A stretch of 64,000 bases of DNA, taken from Geopsychrobacter electrodiphilus DSM 16401. GTDB taxonomy: Bacteria > Desulfobacterota > Desulfuromonadia > Desulfuromonadales > Geopsychrobacteraceae. The notes beneath the pieces are model-generated. The model was not told the origin of the DNA, ran no database searches, and was given only the letters and a program-made list of their open reading frames with translations. Both the position numbers and the translations under genes were made by a program. Location of the stretch: assembly GCF_000384395.1 (NCBI RefSeq), contig NZ_ARWE01000001.1, forward strand, positions 1,604,894 to 1,668,893, read 5' to 3'. Shown piece after piece: positions 1 through 7,513 of this stretch. Position 1 is the stretch's first letter. Every line of letters starts with the position of its first letter.

Positions 1-1280
1 TCGCTGCAGAAAAACTGGTCAAGGCCCTTAAAAACGAAATTGCCATTCCGATCCATCTACATACTCATGATACCTCCAGTAACGGCGGAGCCACATTGTT
101 GATGGCCGCTCAGGCTGGTTGTGATGTGGTTGATGCGGCGCTTTCGTCGGTTTCCGGTTTAACCGCACAACCCAATATGAACGCAATGCTGGCTGCTCTT
201 GAGGGCACGATCTGGGATCCGCAGCTTGATATGCCCGGGCTGCAGAAACTCGCGAATTATTGGGAGACCTGCCGGACCTATTATGCGCCATTTGAATCTG
301 AGCTGCGCAGTGGAACGGCTCAGGTTTATGAGCATGAGATCCCCGGGGGGCAGTATTCGAACTACAAGCCGCAAGTTGAAGGGATGGGGTTGGGCCACCG
401 CTGGGAAGAGTGCAAGCAGATGTACCGCAAGGTCAATGATATGTTCGGCGATTTGGTTAAGGTGACGCCAAGCTCAAAAATTGTTGGTGATATGGCGATG
501 TTTATGATCCAGAATAATCTTGAACCCGCAGATGTGATGCAGCGTGGCCATGAGCTGACCTTTCCGCAGGGAGTCATTGATTTTTTTAAAGGGATGATCG
601 GTCAGCCGTATGGGGGATTTCCCAAGGAGTTACAGAAGATCATCCTGAAGGGCGAGGAGCCGTTGACCTGTCGCCCCGGAGAATTGTTGGAACCGATCGA
701 TTTTGTCGCTAAAAAAGCAGAGCTCGAAAAGAAACTGGACCATAGGATCTCTGATCGTGACGTTCTCTCCGCCGTTCTTTATCCGGGGGTTTTTGAGGAG
801 TTTAACCGGTTTCGTGAAAAGTATTCAGATACTTCCGTCCTGCCGACCCCGGTATTTTTCTATGGTCTTGATGTCGGAGAAGAAGTGACCATCGACATTC
901 AGGAAGGGAAAACGCTGATTGTCAAACTTAACGCTATTGGTAAGGTGCGCAGTGACGGTACACGCAATATCTATTTTGAATTAAATGGTATGCCACGTTC
1001 GGCTGTCGTCACCGATCTATCGGTTGAATCCGATGTCGTCAGTCGGGTGCAGGCGGATCCGGAGAATATCCATCACATTGGGGCACCTATGCCGGGCAAG
1101 ATTTTTAAACTGTTGGTCGCTGTTGGCGATGAGGTGAAAGAAGGGGAAACCCTGCTGGCGACTGAGGCCATGAAAATGGAGACCAACGTTAAGGCGAAAC
1201 AGGCGGGCAAGATTAAAGAGATTCTCTTTAGTGAAGGTGAGCAGGTAGATCAGGGCGACCTGCTTGTTGTTTTCGAGTAG
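1..1280 (+). CDS. pyc: Pyruvate carboxylase, C-terminal part (5' partial)
   Basis: The gene enters from the left edge in the frame beginning at base 3 and ends in TAG at 1278-1280. The first residues carry the carboxyltransferase motif IHLHTHDTSSNGG, followed by the PYC_OADA-type conserved region. The C-terminus is a biotinyl/lipoyl carrier domain with the biotin site EAMKMET, the second Lys being the biotinylated one. Pyruvate carboxylase makes oxaloacetate from pyruvate and bicarbonate for anaplerosis and gluconeogenesis. About 425 residues are visible, so the biotin carboxylase half lies outside the window. An oxaloacetate decarboxylase alpha chain has a similar domain order; the segment between the carboxyltransferase and biotinyl domains looks like the full-length pyruvate carboxylase. 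A terminator follows. Confidence 0.93.
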   Translation, partial: AAEKLVKALKNEIAIPIHLHTHDTSSNGGATLLMAAQAGCDVVDAALSSVSGLTAQPNMNAMLAALEGTIWDPQLDMPGLQKLANYWETCRTYYAPFESELRSGTAQVYEHEIPGGQYSNYKPQVEGMGLGHRWEECKQMYRKVNDMFGDLVKVTPSSKIVGDMAMFMIQNNLEPADVMQRGHELTFPQGVIDFFKGMIGQPYGGFPKELQKIILKGEEPLTCRPGELLEPIDFVAKKAELEKKLDHRISDRDVLSAVLYPGVFEEFNRFREKYSDTSVLPTPVFFYGLDVGEEVTIDIQEGKTLIVKLNAIGKVRSDGTRNIYFELNGMPRSAVVTDLSVESDVVSRVQADPENIHHIGAPMPGKIFKLLVAVGDEVKEGETLLATEAMKMETNVKAKQAGKIKEILFSEGEQVDQGDLLVVFE

Positions 1281-1340
1281 CGAATTGGAGAGATAAAAAG
1301 GCGTTTATTGGCGTCGACGAACTCGTTTTGCAATATTGAT

Positions 1341-1374
1341 ATGGCTGGCCCTCAAAGGGCCGGTCATTTTTTTT
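1341..1374 (+). terminator. Rho-independent terminator after pyc
   Basis: The arms GGCCCT and AGGGCC enclose the loop CAA, and flanking bases extend the stem to about 12 bp with GU pairs. Eight T follow on the plus strand. The T-run reaches into the stop codon of the convergent ptsP gene. Confidence 0.85.
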
Positions 1375-3715
1375 AGGAAAACTTCTTAATCGCCCGGGCA
1401 AGGCGTTTTCGAATGTCCTTGCTGCTGCTCATCTGTAATATTTCGGCTGCGACTCCTTGTGCTTCTTCTCTGGAAATTTTGCTGATAAAGTCTTTCATGT
1501 GGGGAATGTAAGGCGCGGAGAGTGAAAACTGGTCAATCCCTAAGCCGATCAGGGCATAGAGGCAGTTGTTGTCGGAGGACATTTCACCACAAAGACACAG
1601 ATCGATCTTCTTGTTTCGCGCGACATTCGCGAGATCTGCCAGAGCGCCGAGAACCGCCGGGTGCAGGGGGTCGTAGTAGCTTTGCACCAGAGAGTTAGAA
1701 CGGTCGGCGGCGAGCAGGTATTGGATGAGGTCATTGGTGCCAAGAGCAAAAAAATCAACTTCATTCGCAAGGTGCGGCGCAAGTCTGAGCGCCGCCGGAA
1801 CCTCGATCATGGCTCCAATCGGGATGTCGCCTAGAAATTCAATCTTCTCCTCTTGTAAATGGGCCATAGCTTTTACCACCAGCTTTCGGCAGGCCCTGAT
1901 CTCTTCTATATTGGAAATTAACGGGAAAAGCAGACGCGTCGGTCCGTGAACACCCGCCATCAGGATTGCTTCAATCTGGGTCTGAAAGACATCTTTATGG
2001 TCCAGACTGATCCGTATCGAACGCCAACCCATAAACGGATTGTCCTCTTTGGGGTGATTGAAATAGGGGAGAGCCTTATCTCCGCCGATATCAAGGGTGC
2101 GGATGGTGACGGGGGCTCCGCTAAATTCTTCGATTACTTTCCGATAGAGTTGATATTGATCATCCCGGTTGGGGAAATTGCTCCGTGCCATATAGGGGAA
2201 TTCAGTACGGTAAAGCCCGACTCCTTCTGCCCCGTTGCGCTTGGCAATTTCGATATCGCTGAGCAGACCGATGTTGGCCCGTAGTTGGATGCGCTGACCG
2301 TCTTGGGTGAGGGCCGGCTTGTCGCGAAAGGTGTTAAGTCGTTCTTTCTCTTGGGTAAGATCAAACTCCAGGCGAAAATATTCATCCAGAATTGTCGCGT
2401 TTGGATTGAGAAAAACACAACCCGAATTAGCGTCAAGAATCAGTTCAGCGCCTGGCTCGATTCGGGCCATTGCTCCCTGAACCCCAATCAGGGCCGGTAT
2501 CCCCAGCGCCTTGGCCATAATGACGGAGTGAGCATTGGTCTCATTCGATTCGATTATGAGACCTGAAATTTTATCGTGATCAATGCTCGCCATGTCAGAA
2601 GGAAGCAGGCGATGAGCTACCAGAATTCCCGTATGCTGGAGATGAAGGCGGCCTGATTTCTGCCCCAGCAGGTGACTGAGCAAGCGGCGTCCGATGTCTT
2701 CCATATCCGCAGCTCGTTCGCGCAGATAGGCGTCCTCCATCTTGCCAAAGGCTTCAAGGTAGTTTCTGATAACCTTTTTTAAGGCATAGGGGGCGCTATG
2801 CCCCTCATCGATCAGCTCATGGAGTTTTTCGATAAAGCCGCGGTCTTCCAGGATCATCAAATGGGTATGAAAAATGGCGGCATCTGCTTGAGTCAGGCGC
2901 TCCGCGACCCTTTTTTCCAGGTAGAGGGTCGCGATGCGGGTCTTGCGCAGCGCTTCATCAAGACGCGCCAACTCTTGTTCGATATTGACATCATATTCAG
3001 CATGAACATCCGAGAAGCCGAGTTCGTCATTAATCAAATTGGCGGGCCCGACAATAACACCGGGATAGGCGACTTTCCCCCGCAGTACTGTTTGTCCGCC
3101 CGGGGTTGTCGAATTTCTGAAGGAGCCGGGCTGTGAGCCTTCTGCAGCAGGAAGAGACGGGTGCTCTGAGGGTTCCTGTTGGCGGTCAATGGTGTCTAGC
3201 AGGCGAGCATTCACCACGATGGAGGAGACCTGAAAAGCGATAGTCGAAAGGGTTGAGGTTTCCTCTTCAGTGAAGACCCTGCGTTCCAGCGTCTGGATAA
3301 CCATGACCCCGAGAGGTTCATTCCGGTCAAAGAGAGGGATGGCCAGAAATGAATGGAACTGCTCCTCACCGGTGCCGGCAAAATAGCGGTAGCGGGGATC
3401 ACTTTGCGGTTCTTCAATTGAGAGGATGCTGCGTTGTTGGGCGGCAAGGCCGGTGAGCCCCTCGCCGATTTTCAGCTTTACCCTGCCGACAGATTCAGGT
3501 GCGAGTCCGCAGGTAGCGCGGAGAACCAGCGTGTCACTATTGTCATCCAAAAGGTATAGCGAACAGACTTCAGAATGTGCTCGTTCGGCGACCAGGGTGA
3601 CAATATTTTCCAGGGTCTCGTTGAGGTGGTGCGATTGCAGGATGATGGTGCTGATATCCTGTAACGTACTTAGCCCGAGGCGTTTATCTGATTTTTTGAG
3701 GTTTTTGAAGCCCAA
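1373..3715 (-). CDS. ptsP: Phosphoenolpyruvate-protein phosphotransferase PtsP (EI-Ntr)
   Basis: This is the 780-residue first enzyme of the nitrogen phosphotransferase relay. It takes phosphate from PEP onto a histidine and passes it to NPr. Residues ~20-180 are a GAF domain, the EI N-terminal domain starts near LRGKVAYPGV (~210), the swivelling phospho-His domain has NAHSVIMAKALGIPA with His396, and the C-terminal PEP-binding barrel shows EGVGLYRTEF, GAMIEVPAA, FFALGTNDLIQY and the catalytic CLCGEMS. The GAF domain distinguishes PtsP from sugar-PTS EI. The start is a TTG at 3713-3715; an in-frame stop lies just upstream and the Shine-Dalgarno sequence (CAGGGCGG) is weak. A terminator at 3791-3833 separates it from the upstream gene, so it probably has its own promoter in 3716-3790. 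Confidence 0.94.
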   Translation of the reverse strand: MGFKNLKKSDKRLGLSTLQDISTIILQSHHLNETLENIVTLVAERAHSEVCSLYLLDDNSDTLVLRATCGLAPESVGRVKLKIGEGLTGLAAQQRSILSIEEPQSDPRYRYFAGTGEEQFHSFLAIPLFDRNEPLGVMVIQTLERRVFTEEETSTLSTIAFQVSSIVVNARLLDTIDRQQEPSEHPSLPAAEGSQPGSFRNSTTPGGQTVLRGKVAYPGVIVGPANLINDELGFSDVHAEYDVNIEQELARLDEALRKTRIATLYLEKRVAERLTQADAAIFHTHLMILEDRGFIEKLHELIDEGHSAPYALKKVIRNYLEAFGKMEDAYLRERAADMEDIGRRLLSHLLGQKSGRLHLQHTGILVAHRLLPSDMASIDHDKISGLIIESNETNAHSVIMAKALGIPALIGVQGAMARIEPGAELILDANSGCVFLNPNATILDEYFRLEFDLTQEKERLNTFRDKPALTQDGQRIQLRANIGLLSDIEIAKRNGAEGVGLYRTEFPYMARSNFPNRDDQYQLYRKVIEEFSGAPVTIRTLDIGGDKALPYFNHPKEDNPFMGWRSIRISLDHKDVFQTQIEAILMAGVHGPTRLLFPLISNIEEIRACRKLVVKAMAHLQEEKIEFLGDIPIGAMIEVPAALRLAPHLANEVDFFALGTNDLIQYLLAADRSNSLVQSYYDPLHPAVLGALADLANVARNKKIDLCLCGEMSSDNNCLYALIGLGIDQFSLSAPYIPHMKDFISKISREEAQGVAAEILQMSSSKDIRKRLARAIKKFS

Positions 3716-3790
3716 GATATTTAGCCGCCCTGTTTAAGAATAAGCTCTGTTTCCTAGGTTATTCTACCGTAGAGGGGGACGTTTGACAGT

Positions 3791-3833
3791 AAAAAAAACG
3801 CCGCCAGGGGGAGAGAGGTCCCTGACGGCGAAA
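3791..3833 (-). terminator. Strong intrinsic terminator (minus strand)
   Basis: Read on the minus strand, the arms CGCCGTCAGGG and CCCTGGCGGCG pair over 11 bp with one GU pair, around a C-rich 10-nt loop, and eight T follow (3791-3798). It ends the candidate small RNA or read-through from the upstream regulator gene and insulates ptsP. Confidence 0.88.
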
Positions 3834-3911
3834 GAAGGGATTGATCTGTGACACTTATCCGTTCGGGCGGGAACGGGTTATATCCCTTGTTGCAATAGGT
3901 GTTGCATTCGA
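3791..3911 (-). ncRNA. Candidate ~120-nt sigma54-dependent small RNA
   Basis: No convincing protein gene lies in 3716-4148. The minus strand shows a complete small transcription unit: a sigma54 promoter at 3938-3923, a predicted start near 3911-3913 and an intrinsic terminator ending at 3791. The predicted RNA carries an internal hairpin (CCGTTC, loop CCGCCC, GAACGG) and a terminal 11-bp hairpin whose loop is ACCTCTCTCC, followed by eight U. Both loops are C-rich; the terminal one resembles an anti-Shine-Dalgarno sequence. A 9-codon reading frame (ATG CAA CAC ... TAA) starts near the 5' end but has no ribosome-binding site. Alternatively this could be a leader of ptsP ending in a strong attenuator. 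Existence and ends are inferred from sequence only. Confidence 0.6.
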
Positions 3912-3922
3912 TGAAATATCCT

Positions 3923-3938
3923 AGCAATAGTTATGCCA
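3923..3938 (-). promoter_or_regulatory. Sigma54 (RpoN) promoter, -24/-12
   Basis: On the minus strand the sequence is TGGCAT-AACTA-TTGCT. It has the invariant GG and GC dinucleotides exactly 10 bases apart and differs from the consensus TGGCAC-N5-TTGCA only at the sixth and last positions. It points leftward and would start an RNA near 3912. Three related palindromes lie at about -106, -184 and -216 from that start, the usual distance for sigma54 enhancers. Confidence 0.72.
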
Positions 3939-4009
3939 TGGTTTGAGCTGGAGAAAAACGCCAGTTTTTAAGCTTTTTCTGGGCTGAACGGAGAAATAAG
4001 TGATCAGTT

Positions 4010-4027
4010 TGTGTCACATGTGGCACA
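4010..4027. promoter_or_regulatory. Palindromic activator site A (TGTGTCA-N4-TGGCACA)
   Basis: The halves are 7 bp on a 4-bp spacer (CATG) with one mismatch between arms. It is centred about 106 bp upstream of the predicted start of the sigma54 promoter and shares its right half, TGGCACA, with the next two sites. Confidence 0.6.
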
Positions 4028-4082
4028 GTTTGATTAACACTGTGGGTGTTTTTGACGAACAGGTGTGGCGTTTGGGCGTTTG

Positions 4083-4110
4083 TTGGATGTGCCAGATATG
4101 GCACATCCAA
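4083..4110. promoter_or_regulatory. Palindromic activator site B (perfect 12-bp arms)
   Basis: The core TGTGCCA-GATA-TGGCACA (4088-4105) is a perfect 7-4-7 palindrome and the symmetry extends five more bases each side (TTGGA/TCCAA). It is centred near -184 of the sigma54 start. It could fold as RNA, but no T-run follows on either strand that would make it a good terminator. Confidence 0.65.
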
Positions 4111-4119
4111 CAGTTGTTT

Positions 4120-4137
4120 TGTGACGCAGATGGCACA
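4120..4137. promoter_or_regulatory. Palindromic activator site C (TGTGACG-N4-TGGCACA)
   Basis: The right half is identical to sites A and B and the left half keeps TGTG. It begins 32 bp, about three helical turns, from site B and lies 11 bp beyond the regulator's stop codon. Confidence 0.55.
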
Positions 4138-4148
4138 ATCGGTCAGGT

Positions 4149-6437
4149 TTATTTGCGGGCAAATGTGATGTTCTGACGCTGCAGCATACGGTAAAACGTA
4201 CGACGCGGGATGTCGGCCATGCGCGCAGCGGCAGAAACGTTGCCGCCTGCTTCTGCAAGGTAGTGCAGCATCAAGTCTTTTTCAATGGTATGCAGTTGTT
4301 GATCCCGTTGATTCCTTAAACCTGTTATCTCTTGCAAAAGATTCTGACCATTCTTCTGCCGTAATTGCTCAGCTAAAACCACCGGCAACTGTTCAAGGTG
4401 AATAATTTGGTCGGGAGAGAGTACGGACGCGCGTTCAATAACATTCTGCAACTCACGGATATTCCCGGGCCAATGGTAGCAGGAAAGTGCCTTTAATGCT
4501 GTTTCATCAATTCGGTGAATAGTCTTGTTCAATCGGGTTGATGCCTGATTAAGAAAGTGTTCAGCCAGCTTCGGGATTGACTCGAGCCGTTCGCGTAAGG
4601 GAGGCAGGGTAATGCTGAAGACATTGATGCGATAGAAGAGGTCTTCGCGAAACCAGCCCTGAGCTATGCCGTCTTCGAGATGCTTATTGGTTGCCGCAAT
4701 AACCCTGACATCGACTCGAACGCTCGCTGTACTTCCGACCGGTTTTATCTCGCCACTGTCCAGGACTCTCAAGAGCTCAGCTTGCAGTTTCGGGGTGATG
4801 TCGCCAATTTCATCAAGGAAAATAGTGCCACCATCGGCCGCTTCAAAGAGCCCTTTCTTATTCGCGATGGCGCCGGTGAAGGAGCCTTTTTTATGACCGA
4901 AAAGTTCACTTTCGAGCAAACTGTCAGTCAAGGTGGTGCAGTTGACCGTGACCAGAGGATTTTCAGCGCGCAAGCTGGCCTGGTGAATCGCGCGGGCGGT
5001 TAACTCTTTTCCGGTACCACTCTCCCCGCGAATCAAGACCGAGGTCGGCGTTGGCCCGACCTGGGCAATTAATTGGCGGACACCCTGGGTTCGGCTGTCG
5101 GTGCCGATAATATCGTCACTCCCGTAGCTTTGGTCGAGGGCCCGTCGGACAAGATGGTACTTGCGTTCGAGTTTTGACCGGTCGTCTTCGAGACGTTTTT
5201 GCGAATAGGGGTGACACATGCCGACTTCGGCAAGCCCCTGAAAAACGGCAACCGCATGTTCATGGCAGGTGCTGTAACCACAACACCCGCAATTGAGTTC
5301 ATCGTTGACTGAGAATTTATCGGTCTCGTGAAGGATGCGTGTCAGGGCCTCGCTGCTCGGTTGGTCCATCAGTTGTTGACGATCTGAAAAGCCGCGAGTC
5401 AGCTGGACTCGACCAGTCCCTGCGCTGTATCTGGGGGAAGATTGATAGGGAATCTGTTTCTGCCGATACTCAATAATCAGGTTGCGTTTCGAAAATGCGG
5501 TGAGTTTGTTCGTGCGTCCAGGCCCGCCGATACATCCGCCGGTGCAGAAGCGGACATCGACGTAGCGTGGTGCAATCCGCTGTGCGGCGATATCCCGAAT
5601 AACCTCCATAGTCGCTTCTTCACCAACGGTTGAGATGAACTTTGGGTCGAGACCGTCATGACCGATGCCGAAGATGTGAAATGGTCCGCCGGCAATGGAA
5701 AAGCTGCGACCATTCAGGGTGCTGTTGCCGTTAAAGGGTTCCGGCAGAAGGCGTCGCGGATCTATCCGGTTTTTTTCGAGAATTTTCTTGAGTTCTTTAT
5801 AGGTCAGAACCGTATCAACGGCTCCGGCAACCTCTTCATCTTCGATCTCAAACTTCCCGCCGATGCACGAACTGATATAGATCACCTTGACCGGTTGATC
5901 ATGACAGGATTTTATGTAGCGCCCAATCGCGACCATCGGTGAAACGATCGGTACCAGATTACCCAATAACTGCGGATAGTGACGTTCAATCAGGTCGACG
6001 ACTGCGGGGCAGTGACTTGAAATCAGCGGTACGCCATTGTCGCGACCGAGAAGATTCCGATATTCAGGAGCAATCAGTTCAACCCCTGCTGCTCCTTCCA
6101 GCACATCGACAAACCCGAGTTGCCTTAAAGCCGTTGCCAGTTGGCCGGGTTCAAGATCAAAGAAAAAGGCTGGATAAGAACAGCCGAGAACCGCCACTAC
6201 CGGGGTGGCTTCATTCAGCAGGCGTTCCGTAACCCCAATGGAATCAGAAATTACTTTTGCTCCCTGAGAGCAGGCCTGAATACATTTGCCGCAGCCGATA
6301 CAGCGCTCGTTCAGGACGACGGCGCAGTCCTTTCTGATTCCAATTGCTTTGGTGGGGCAGGTGCGCACGCAGGCGTAGCATTTACGACAGCGGCTGGCAA
6401 TGGTCTTGATCGGTCCTTGATTGTACGCTTCTGGCAT
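4149..6437 (-). CDS. [FeFe]-hydrogenase-like sensor fused to sigma54 activator
   Basis: This 762-residue protein joins a redox sensor to a bacterial enhancer-binding protein. Two 4Fe-4S motifs come first (C17/20/23/27 and C46/49/52/56). An [FeFe]-hydrogenase large-subunit domain follows with the four H-cluster cysteine positions kept: SSHCP (C143), SSCIGGKFE (C191) and FCTGGCIGG (C298, C302). A further Fe-S motif, CGCCGYSTC, lies near 370-395. The AAA+ domain has GESGTGKE, the sigma54-contact loop GSFTGA (Ser for the usual Ala), FLDEIGD and WPGNIREL, and a Fis-type helix-turn-helix ends the protein. In catalytic hydrogenases the residue before C143 is a proton-relay Cys; here it is His142, and the L2 motif is also altered, so sensing is likelier than turnover. 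The ATG at 6435-6437 follows AAAGGGGAA; a longer frame upstream has no such support. It probably acts on sites A-C downstream of it and on the site at 6486-6503. Confidence 0.88.
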   Translation of the reverse strand: MPEAYNQGPIKTIASRCRKCYACVRTCPTKAIGIRKDCAVVLNERCIGCGKCIQACSQGAKVISDSIGVTERLLNEATPVVAVLGCSYPAFFFDLEPGQLATALRQLGFVDVLEGAAGVELIAPEYRNLLGRDNGVPLISSHCPAVVDLIERHYPQLLGNLVPIVSPMVAIGRYIKSCHDQPVKVIYISSCIGGKFEIEDEEVAGAVDTVLTYKELKKILEKNRIDPRRLLPEPFNGNSTLNGRSFSIAGGPFHIFGIGHDGLDPKFISTVGEEATMEVIRDIAAQRIAPRYVDVRFCTGGCIGGPGRTNKLTAFSKRNLIIEYRQKQIPYQSSPRYSAGTGRVQLTRGFSDRQQLMDQPSSEALTRILHETDKFSVNDELNCGCCGYSTCHEHAVAVFQGLAEVGMCHPYSQKRLEDDRSKLERKYHLVRRALDQSYGSDDIIGTDSRTQGVRQLIAQVGPTPTSVLIRGESGTGKELTARAIHQASLRAENPLVTVNCTTLTDSLLESELFGHKKGSFTGAIANKKGLFEAADGGTIFLDEIGDITPKLQAELLRVLDSGEIKPVGSTASVRVDVRVIAATNKHLEDGIAQGWFREDLFYRINVFSITLPPLRERLESIPKLAEHFLNQASTRLNKTIHRIDETALKALSCYHWPGNIRELQNVIERASVLSPDQIIHLEQLPVVLAEQLRQKNGQNLLQEITGLRNQRDQQLHTIEKDLMLHYLAEAGGNVSAAARMADIPRRTFYRMLQRQNITFARK

Positions 6438-6485
6438 AGGTTCCCCTTTAATCGCGGCGGCAGAAGGTGACGAGGCCGGCCGAAT

Positions 6486-6503
6486 TGTGCCATTAGTGGC
6501 ACG
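6486..6503. promoter_or_regulatory. Palindromic activator-type site D upstream of the sensor gene
   Basis: TGTGCCA-TTAG-TGGCACG has the same 7-4-7 design as sites A-C with one arm mismatch. It lies 49-66 bp before the ATG of the hydrogenase-like regulator, in the 91-bp gap after oppF. No sigma54 promoter is visible here, so autorepression or autoregulation through another promoter is possible. Confidence 0.5.
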
Positions 6504-6528
6504 CATGATCAAGGGTTTTAGTTGTAAA

Positions 6529-7512
6529 TCAAACCAAGCCAACCCTGTCACTGTGGTGACAGGCGACCTGACTGCTGATCCCATTATCGAGCAAGGCCGG
6601 TGACTGCTGCCGACAGAGATCTGAAGCGTAAGGGCAGCGAGGGTGAAAAGTGCAGCCAGTTGGAGGATTGAGATGTGAGGGGAGCTCCCCTTTGAGGGGC
6701 GCAACGCAATTTTTTCTGGAGGGGTCGGGTTGCGGAATGGAGCGCAACAGGGCTTCAGTATAGGGGTGACGTGGATGGCGGTAGAGTTCTTCCGCCGGGG
6801 CGACTTCAACAATTTTTCCGAGATACATCACGGCAACCCGATCGCTGACATGTTCAACTACCGACAGATCGTGGGCGATGAAGAGAAAGCTGAGATTGTG
6901 GGCCTGCTGAATTTCACGCAGCAGGTTGAGGATTTGCGCCTGGACCGAAAGATCGAGCGCTGAAACAGGTTCATCTGCAATGATCAGTTCGGGCTCAACC
7001 GCCAACGCGCGGGCAATACTGATCCTCTGCCGTTGTCCGCCGGAAAACTCATGGGGGTAGCGTTGTGCGGCCTTGGCGTCGAGACCGACCTGGTCCAGAA
7101 GTTGCCTGATGCGACCCTCTCTGGCCGCCGCCTTGCAAAGTTTGTGGATAATGAGGGGTTCGGTCAGAGTTTCGCCGATGGTCATCCGCGGGTTAAGTGA
7201 GGAGAAAGGGTCCTGAAATATCATCTGGATTTGACGTCGATAGGGGCGCATCTGTCGAGCTGAAAGCTGTGCCAGATCAGTGCCGCGATATAAAACTTCG
7301 CCACGATCAATCGGGGTAAGTCTCAGCACCAGCTTACCCAGAGTCGATTTTCCACAGCCGGATTCGCCGACCAGGCCCAATGTCTCACCACGGGCAATCT
7401 GCAGACTCACGCCATCGACCGCTTTTAGGTGTGCGGCTCTGGTTCCGGTTTTTCCCGGCAGGCGGTAACTTTTGGCAAGGTCGCGAATCTCAAGAATCGG
7501 GGTCAGCGGCAT
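6529..7512 (-). CDS. oppF: Peptide-type ABC transporter ATP-binding protein (OppF/DppF)
   Basis: This 327-residue protein is one of two ATPases that drive oligopeptide or dipeptide uptake at the inner membrane. It has Walker [11 protein letters not shown]-loop IFQDPFSSLNPR, signature SGGQRQR, Walker B LIIADEP and the switch His in IAHDLSVV. The oligopeptide-type C-terminal extension with a Cys-rich segment (GCTFHPRCPYASDLC) marks the Opp/Dpp family. The ATG at 7510-7512, preceded by GGAG, is one base after the stop of oppD. No permease or binding-protein genes adjoin, so the substrate cannot be read from context. The 3' end contains a perfect palindrome (CTGTCAC-N4-GTGACAG, 6545-6562), which may be chance. 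Confidence 0.9.
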   Translation of the reverse strand: MPLTPILEIRDLAKSYRLPGKTGTRAAHLKAVDGVSLQIARGETLGLVGESGCGKSTLGKLVLRLTPIDRGEVLYRGTDLAQLSARQMRPYRRQIQMIFQDPFSSLNPRMTIGETLTEPLIIHKLCKAAAREGRIRQLLDQVGLDAKAAQRYPHEFSGGQRQRISIARALAVEPELIIADEPVSALDLSVQAQILNLLREIQQAHNLSFLFIAHDLSVVEHVSDRVAVMYLGKIVEVAPAEELYRHPRHPYTEALLRSIPQPDPSRKNCVAPLKGELPSHLNPPTGCTFHPRCPYASDLCRQQSPALLDNGISSQVACHHSDRVGLV

Positions 7513-7513
7513 T

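Noticed and set aside
3716..4148. Possible small protein genes in the gap between ptsP and the hydrogenase-like regulator
   Set aside because: The only frames are short or shadow the regulator's end; the 9-codon frame in the small RNA has no ribosome-binding site. The region is explained better by regulatory elements.
6544..6563. Perfect palindrome CCTGTCAC-TGTG-GTGACAGG as a further activator site
   Set aside because: Its half-site differs from TGTGCCA, and it lies within the coding 3' end of oppF, so it may be chance. Not counted as a copy of the motif.
6438..6812. N-terminal extension of the hydrogenase-like regulator (about 125 more residues)
   Set aside because: The extra sequence overlaps the oppF 3' end, is Pro/Ser-rich without a domain, and the ATG at 6435-6437 has a strong Shine-Dalgarno right before a normal 4Fe-4S start.
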